In this document: one piece after another, positions 60,139 to 64,000 of the stretch
Layout: each line of letters opens with the position of its first letter
How positions within the stretch are numbered: the stretch's first letter is position 1
Assembly (NCBI GenBank): GCA_009881125.1
Contig: WXFH01000040.1
Location: forward strand, 1 to 64,000
DNA length: 64,000 bases
From: Acidaminobacter sp.
Lineage (GTDB): Bacteria; Bacillota_A; Clostridia; Peptostreptococcales; Acidaminobacteraceae
Reading direction: 5' to 3'
Position numbers and translations under genes: made by a program
The notes under the pieces: model-generated
The model's input: the letters and a program-made list of their open reading frames with translations, nothing else
The model's database searches: none
Told to the model about the DNA's origin: nothing

Positions 60139-60504
60139 ATGAAAATTGCATTACCATCCCGAGACAATATGATCGACAGCCATTTTGGCCATTGCGAGTA
60201 CTTCACAGTCTATACTGTAAGTGTGGAAAATAGAGAAATCATCGCTGAAGAAACGGTACCTTCTCCGGTTGGCTGCGGCTGCAAATCCAGTATTGCACAG
60301 ACGCTTGCAGCTAAAGGTGTCACCCTCATGCTCGCAGGCAATATGGGCCAGGGCGCGGTCAATGTACTCAACAATTCCGGCATAGAGGTCCTCCGAGGCT
60401 GCTCGGGTGAAATCAAAACAGTGGCACTCCATTGGCTCGGCGGCACCCTCGCAGACTCAGGTGAGGCTTGCGCGGCCCATGACCACGCTTGTCACGGTCA
60501 CTAG
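60139..60504 (+). CDS. NifX/NifB-type iron-molybdenum cofactor-binding domain protein
   Basis: 121 residues, ATG with GAGGAGGCACTTC. Single dinitrogenase iron-molybdenum cofactor-binding fold: MKIALPSRDN, DSHFGHCEYFTVY with conserved His/Cys, and LMLAGNMGQGAVNVL. It has an extra pair of motifs CGCKSS and GCSGE and a His/Cys-rich tail (CAAHDHACHGH) able to bind metal. No nif genes are present. In non-diazotrophic anaerobes such proteins are found with Fe-S or Mo/Fe-Cu cluster proteins. Role unknown; probably metal or cluster handling. Confidence 0.85.
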   Translation: MKIALPSRDNMIDSHFGHCEYFTVYTVSVENREIIAEETVPSPVGCGCKSSIAQTLAAKGVTLMLAGNMGQGAVNVLNNSGIEVLRGCSGEIKTVALHWLGGTLADSGEACAAHDHACHGH

Positions 60505-60563
60505 AAAACAGGCTTAAAGCTGGCGGATAGCCAGAAAACATGCGCCCCCACCGGGCACATCAT

Positions 60564-60602
60564 TCAAAAACAAAAACCCCTGGACGGGGTTTTTGTTTTT
60601 GA
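60564..60602. terminator. Bidirectional terminator
   Basis: TTCAAAAACAAAAACCCC / GGGGTTTTTGTTTTTGAA, 18-bp arms around TGGAC, between convergent genes. The stretch 60505-60563 shows only a small CTGGC/GCCAG hairpin. Confidence 0.9.
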
Positions 60603-60612
60603 ATCGCAATCC

Positions 60613-61425
60613 TTACAAAGACTTCAAATCGATCATGCGCATAATATCCAGCCGCATCAGCTGCTCAACGATCTCCATGCTGACCTCTTCCACTGATTTA
60701 TGATCCGTGTCAATGACAAGATCTGCTGCCCCTTCGTAAAGCGAAAGACGGGAAGCCATCATGGAGTCGATCTTCGATACGGACATGTCGTCTTTCAGAA
60801 GCGGCCTTGTGCCTTCTTTGGCAATACGGTCATAAATGACCTCAGGGCTCGCTTTCAGCCATATAAGCACGCCGTTTTTCTTCATGTTTTCGACATTTCG
60901 GTCATCCAGCACAATACCGCCGCCACCACAGAACACAATGATGTTGTTGTACTGGGCAAGCTCCTCAACCGTTTTGCGCTCGAGTTCCCTGAAATAGGGC
61001 TCGCCATGATCTTTGAAGATTTGACTGATGGTCATTTTGGCACGGTCTTCAATCACTTTATCCACATCAATCTGGTCCATGGCCAGCAGCTTCGAAAGTT
61101 CCCTGCCCACCGTGGTTTTGCCGCAGCCCATGAATCCTACCAGGGAAATGTGATAAGGAAACAGTTTTCTGGATTGAATCCTGCGGCAGCTTCTCAGCAC
61201 GTGGGTGTGTATGCCTTTAATCTCTTCCCTGAATTCAGGATTTTCGACATAATTTCCAATCTTCTGAATAACCTCGCGTTCTCTGTCCTTGCTGAAAATT
61301 GGCACGGCTAATTCCTTTTTGACCTTCATGATCTCCAGGATAATCTCCATGCGCTTTTCCAGGGTCTCCGCCAAAAGCTGATCGCATGCGTCCACTTTGG
61401 CTCGAAGCTCTTCCAATCTGTTCAT
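60613..61425 (-). CDS. Chorismate mutase-shikimate kinase fusion
   Basis: 270 residues from ATG 61425 (AAGGGAG, 9 bases). Residues 1-88 are an AroQ-type helical chorismate mutase: LEELRAKVDACDQLLAETLEKR start, KVKKELAVPIFSKDREREV. Residues about 95-260 are shikimate kinase: Walker A GFMGCGKTTVGREL, DQIDVDKVIEDR with the substrate Asp, FRELE, GGGGIVL, and the LID RPLL. Two non-adjacent steps of aromatic biosynthesis are thus on one chain. Convergent with the NifX-like gene; 43 bp downstream of gluQ, so likely co-transcribed. Confidence 0.92.
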   Translation of the reverse strand: MNRLEELRAKVDACDQLLAETLEKRMEIILEIMKVKKELAVPIFSKDREREVIQKIGNYVENPEFREEIKGIHTHVLRSCRRIQSRKLFPYHISLVGFMGCGKTTVGRELSKLLAMDQIDVDKVIEDRAKMTISQIFKDHGEPYFRELERKTVEELAQYNNIIVFCGGGGIVLDDRNVENMKKNGVLIWLKASPEVIYDRIAKEGTRPLLKDDMSVSKIDSMMASRLSLYEGAADLVIDTDHKSVEEVSMEIVEQLMRLDIMRMIDLKSL

Positions 61426-61468
61426 CTGTCTCATCTCCCTTCCGCTTGAAAACCGCTGGCTTTAAAAT

Positions 61469-62437
61469 CTACCTGGCCTGCGCCAATGCCTCCTCTGAAA
61501 GCACCAGATCTTGAGTTCCTATAATTCCCCAATTAAATCGATCAAGCAGGTCACGCGCTTTGACTGGTGCTGTCTCGTTCGCAAATCCGGCCTGATAGGC
61601 CAGAAACCCTATAATGCCTTCAGCTGTCCAGCCTGCAGCAATCAAAGCGCCCAAATCCAAAGATTTTTGTCGCTTGGAAAGGCGGTGACCATAGACATCC
61701 ACCAAAAGAGGAACGTGACCATATCGCGGGCGCTCGTATCCCAAGAGGTCCATCAAATAAAGCTGGACAGGTGTCGAGATCAGCAAATCCGACCCCCTCA
61801 CCACCTGGGTGACTTCCATTTCCCCATCATCCGCCACCACGGCAAGCGGGTAGGCATAGACCCCGTCCGAACGCTTCAGGACCACGTGATCCTGAGCCAT
61901 ATCCAACCGGTGCCGGAAATCACCATAATTCATATCTATGAAGCGGATCTCTTCTCCATGATTATGCAGACGCCAGGTATGGCGTCTGGTGTCCATGGCA
62001 ATCTGGCGCTGAAGAGCACTCATCTCAAGACAAGGATCAGAGATAATCCCGGTTTGCTCACCTCTATGGGGCGCACTCGCAGCGTTTCGTTCCTCACGAC
62101 TGCAGAAGCAGGGATAGGCGTGACCGCTTTCAACGAGCCTGCGGAATGCGACGTCATACCGCCCGAAACGCTCGCTCTGATAATAGGGCGCGAAGATGCC
62201 GCCACAGCCAGGCCCTTCATCCCAGTCCAGGCCAAGCCAGTCCAGGTCTTTCATCAACTGCTCAGAATAACTTTTCTTGGATCTCTCCGGATCCAGGTCT
62301 TCCACTCTTAGAATCATCACACCATCTTGGGACCTGACTGCGAGCCAGGCCAGGAGTGCAGCCCAGATGTTCCCAAGGTGCATTCTTCCGGTGGGACTTG
62401 GCGCGAACCGTCCCACCAGCTTTGAACGTCTCTGCAT
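61469..62437 (-). CDS. gluQ: Glutamyl-Q tRNA(Asp) synthetase (truncated GluRS paralogue)
   Basis: 322 residues, lacking the anticodon-binding half of GluRS. Catalytic core with FAPSPTGRMHLGN (HIGH variant) and RLSKRQKSLDL (KMSKS variant). Cysteine pair CFCSREE plus Tyr/Cys in the zinc region. It attaches glutamate to queuosine in tRNA(Asp). ATG with weak upstream AGGTGGG. 14 bp after the unknown-family gene at 62452. Confidence 0.9.
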   Translation of the reverse strand: MQRRSKLVGRFAPSPTGRMHLGNIWAALLAWLAVRSQDGVMILRVEDLDPERSKKSYSEQLMKDLDWLGLDWDEGPGCGGIFAPYYQSERFGRYDVAFRRLVESGHAYPCFCSREERNAASAPHRGEQTGIISDPCLEMSALQRQIAMDTRRHTWRLHNHGEEIRFIDMNYGDFRHRLDMAQDHVVLKRSDGVYAYPLAVVADDGEMEVTQVVRGSDLLISTPVQLYLMDLLGYERPRYGHVPLLVDVYGHRLSKRQKSLDLGALIAAGWTAEGIIGFLAYQAGFANETAPVKARDLLDRFNWGIIGTQDLVLSEEALAQAR

Positions 62438-62451
62438 AGACCGCCCACCTT

Positions 62452-63258
62452 TTACGCCTCAATATCGTAGACCACCTTGTCTATGGTGCCATTCCAGTAT
62501 TCAAACTCACCCTCCGGCAGGCTCCATGCCGCCCGAACGACAGATGGGAACCGAATGCCGTCTTTTTCTATGTAATTTTCACAATATGCGGTCCAGGTTT
62601 GACGTTCGTTGCCGCCCTTTGGATTGGCGTAGTAACGGTCGCGGGATACAAAAGTTGTCACTTCCCCAAGGTCGTTGAAGGTGAAGATGCCTTCCCCGGT
62701 CAGACCATGATCCGTTAGCCTCGCCTTGGCAGTCCTCTCGTCTATGGCTTCCCAGGTCACATAAGGTTCAGTCAGGTAACCGGGTACCAAAAAAGCTTCC
62801 GCGAGTACCGTCACAACGCCGGACTGTGAAATTTCCTGACGACCGTCGTCGAACACAGGAATCAGGCCTGCGATTTTCCCGAGCATGTGCCCGTGACCAT
62901 CGGCAAAAAGATCTCTGCCTTCAAAGGGCAGAACACCCAACATTTTGGTTGTCATGTAAGCCATTCTCACCGGTGAGGGTGTCGCATTGAACTGAAGGGT
63001 CTTCAGACTCGTCCACGGCTTGTCTGGACCAAACTTGATCCTGCTCTCTTTCCAGATCACCTCGCCCGCCCTAGGCAGTGGTCGGTCAGCGAAGCCAGCC
63101 ATCTTAAGATACCTCTGAACCGGATCCGGCAGCGACGCTGTTTGTGACCCGGACTCAGTCCGTTGACGCCGTCCGCCCGAATCAACCATTTCCGCCCGTC
63201 TGACCATTTCCAGCCATTGCCGCTTCTCATTCAAATAGCGCTGGTACATCTTACTCAT
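62452..63258 (-). CDS. Protein of unknown function, DUF6920/DUF6544-like
   Basis: 268 residues from ATG 63258 (GGGTGG, 5 bases). Conserved features I associate with this uncharacterised family: LPDPVQRYLKMAG (about 45-57), the FEGRDLFADGHGHML segment, WEAIDERTAKARL, and VSRDRYYANPKGG near the C-terminus. No signal peptide or membrane segment. Probably a soluble beta-rich protein. A GCCGATGGTC copy encodes the ADG of LFADGHG. No function can be assigned. Confidence 0.65.
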   Translation of the reverse strand: MSKMYQRYLNEKRQWLEMVRRAEMVDSGGRRQRTESGSQTASLPDPVQRYLKMAGFADRPLPRAGEVIWKESRIKFGPDKPWTSLKTLQFNATPSPVRMAYMTTKMLGVLPFEGRDLFADGHGHMLGKIAGLIPVFDDGRQEISQSGVVTVLAEAFLVPGYLTEPYVTWEAIDERTAKARLTDHGLTGEGIFTFNDLGEVTTFVSRDRYYANPKGGNERQTWTAYCENYIEKDGIRFPSVVRAAWSLPEGEFEYWNGTIDKVVYDIEA

Positions 63259-63326
63259 GGATTCCACCCTCGGTTAGATGATTTATCCGATTCTTATTAT
63301 TAGTAGAAATAAGTTTAAAATTTTCA

Positions 63327-64000
63327 CTAATTCCGAATCAGGATATATGCCATGTACCCAAGATACATCAACATAAACGCTGCACCTTCGCCCCGCGTAA
63401 TTTTTGAATGTGTCAGTGAGAAGATCAGCAGAATCACAGTTGAAATGATCATAATGACAGCGTCAATTAAAATATTGCTGTCCACGACTATAGGGTGAAT
63501 TACCGATGAAATGCCAAGGATAAAGAAAATATTGAAGATGTTGCTTCCAACAATATTGCCTACCGCAATCTCACTCTTATTCTTGAGCGCTGCCGTGACA
63601 GAAGTGATGAGCTCAGGCAATGAAGTTCCCACTGCGACAATTGTAAGGCCAACCAGGGTCTCGCTCATGCCGAGGGCCATGGCAATGACGATGGCATTTT
63701 TTACGACCATATCTCCGCCAAATACAATAGCCACCAATCCGCCGATGGTATAAAGCACATACTTTCCAATATTCGTCGGTGATGGATCGATGTCATCCAA
63801 CTCAAATTGCTCGCGGCTGTTCTTCGCAACCTCCAGGATATAATAAATGAAAACGCTGAAATAAGTCAGCAAAATAAGACCATCCCCACGTGACAGCACA
63901 GCATTTTGGTTGACCAGAACACGATCTGCAATTAGAACTAAAAGAACTATACTTCCTAGGAGCGCAAAGGGAATCTCCTTTTTGATAGTCTGCCGCTCAA
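63327..64000 (-). CDS. Sodium/calcium exchanger family antiporter, 5' end beyond the window
   Basis: The frame is open to the right edge (ERQTIKKEIPFALLGS at the border), so the N-terminal half is missing. The visible 220-odd residues hold the linker and the second alpha repeat: GTSLPELITSVTAALKNKSE and GNIVGSNIFNIFFILG, as in YrbG-type CaCA exchangers, and a C-terminal helix pair. It exchanges Na+ or H+ for Ca2+. The gene ends 68 bp before the unknown-family gene start. Confidence 0.88.
   Translation of the reverse strand, partial: ERQTIKKEIPFALLGSIVLLVLIADRVLVNQNAVLSRGDGLILLTYFSVFIYYILEVAKNSREQFELDDIDPSPTNIGKYVLYTIGGLVAIVFGGDMVVKNAIVIAMALGMSETLVGLTIVAVGTSLPELITSVTAALKNKSEIAVGNIVGSNIFNIFFILGISSVIHPIVVDSNILIDAVIMIISTVILLIFSLTHSKITRGEGAAFMLMYLGYMAYILIRN

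Overview
The window looks like chromosomal DNA of an anaerobic, Gram-positive Firmicute, most likely a member of the Clostridia. The basis is: many lipoprotein signal peptides, strong GGAGG ribosome sites with frequent TTG and GTG starts, TTGACA-17-TATAAT type promoters, T-rich intrinsic terminators, citrate lyase with a fused CitXG, and tripartite carboxylate transporters. No rRNA, tRNA, CRISPR array or intact transposase was seen. I do not claim a species.

0-12 kb: two extracytoplasmic rhodanese lipoproteins, a membrane glycosyltransferase, a WecE-like sugar aminotransferase overlapping an unusual glycosyltransferase/ATP-grasp fusion, then a sulfur-handling locus (TusA; divergent LysR; split YeeE/YedE transporter halves around a second TusA; a thioredoxin-reductase/thioredoxin fusion). 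12-14 kb: an EamA exporter and a Sir2 deacylase.

13.9-29 kb: a citrate utilisation region on the minus strand. citD-citE-citF-tctC-tctB-tctA is followed by an AbrB-family membrane protein, citC, NADP-isocitrate dehydrogenase, citXG and aconitase, with a divergent LysR regulator. It encodes uptake, the lyase with its cofactor assembly, and an oxidative branch to 2-oxoglutarate.

29-46 kb: cupin, Fe-S membrane protein, RfbB, a small ABC importer, a MarR-controlled heterodimeric ABC exporter, a 24-bp tandem array of GGTGTCTGACACC units, YbaK, TypA with a hairpin leader, a nicotinamidase-like hydrolase, and a two-component system facing a 20-23 residue micro-ORF.

46-60 kb: a second catabolic island: GntR, CoA-acylating aldehyde dehydrogenase, AroE-like dehydrogenase, IclR, MFS, then HMG-CoA-lyase-like, ThDP enzyme and a DctQMP TRAP transporter, a TIM-barrel isomerase/dehydratase and type I dehydroquinase. 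Three of its promoters (TTGACA, 17-bp spacer) carry copies of the same 17-bp operator. I propose an uncharacterised anaerobic route for a quinate/shikimate-type or other hydroxy-acid substrate. 60-64 kb: a NifX-like protein, a chorismate mutase-shikimate kinase fusion, GluQ, an unknown-family protein and a truncated cation antiporter.

Two sequence families cut across genes: the 10-mer GCCGATGGTC (24 copies of its 8-bp core, almost absent from the two catabolic islands) and the GGTGTCTGACACC palindromes.
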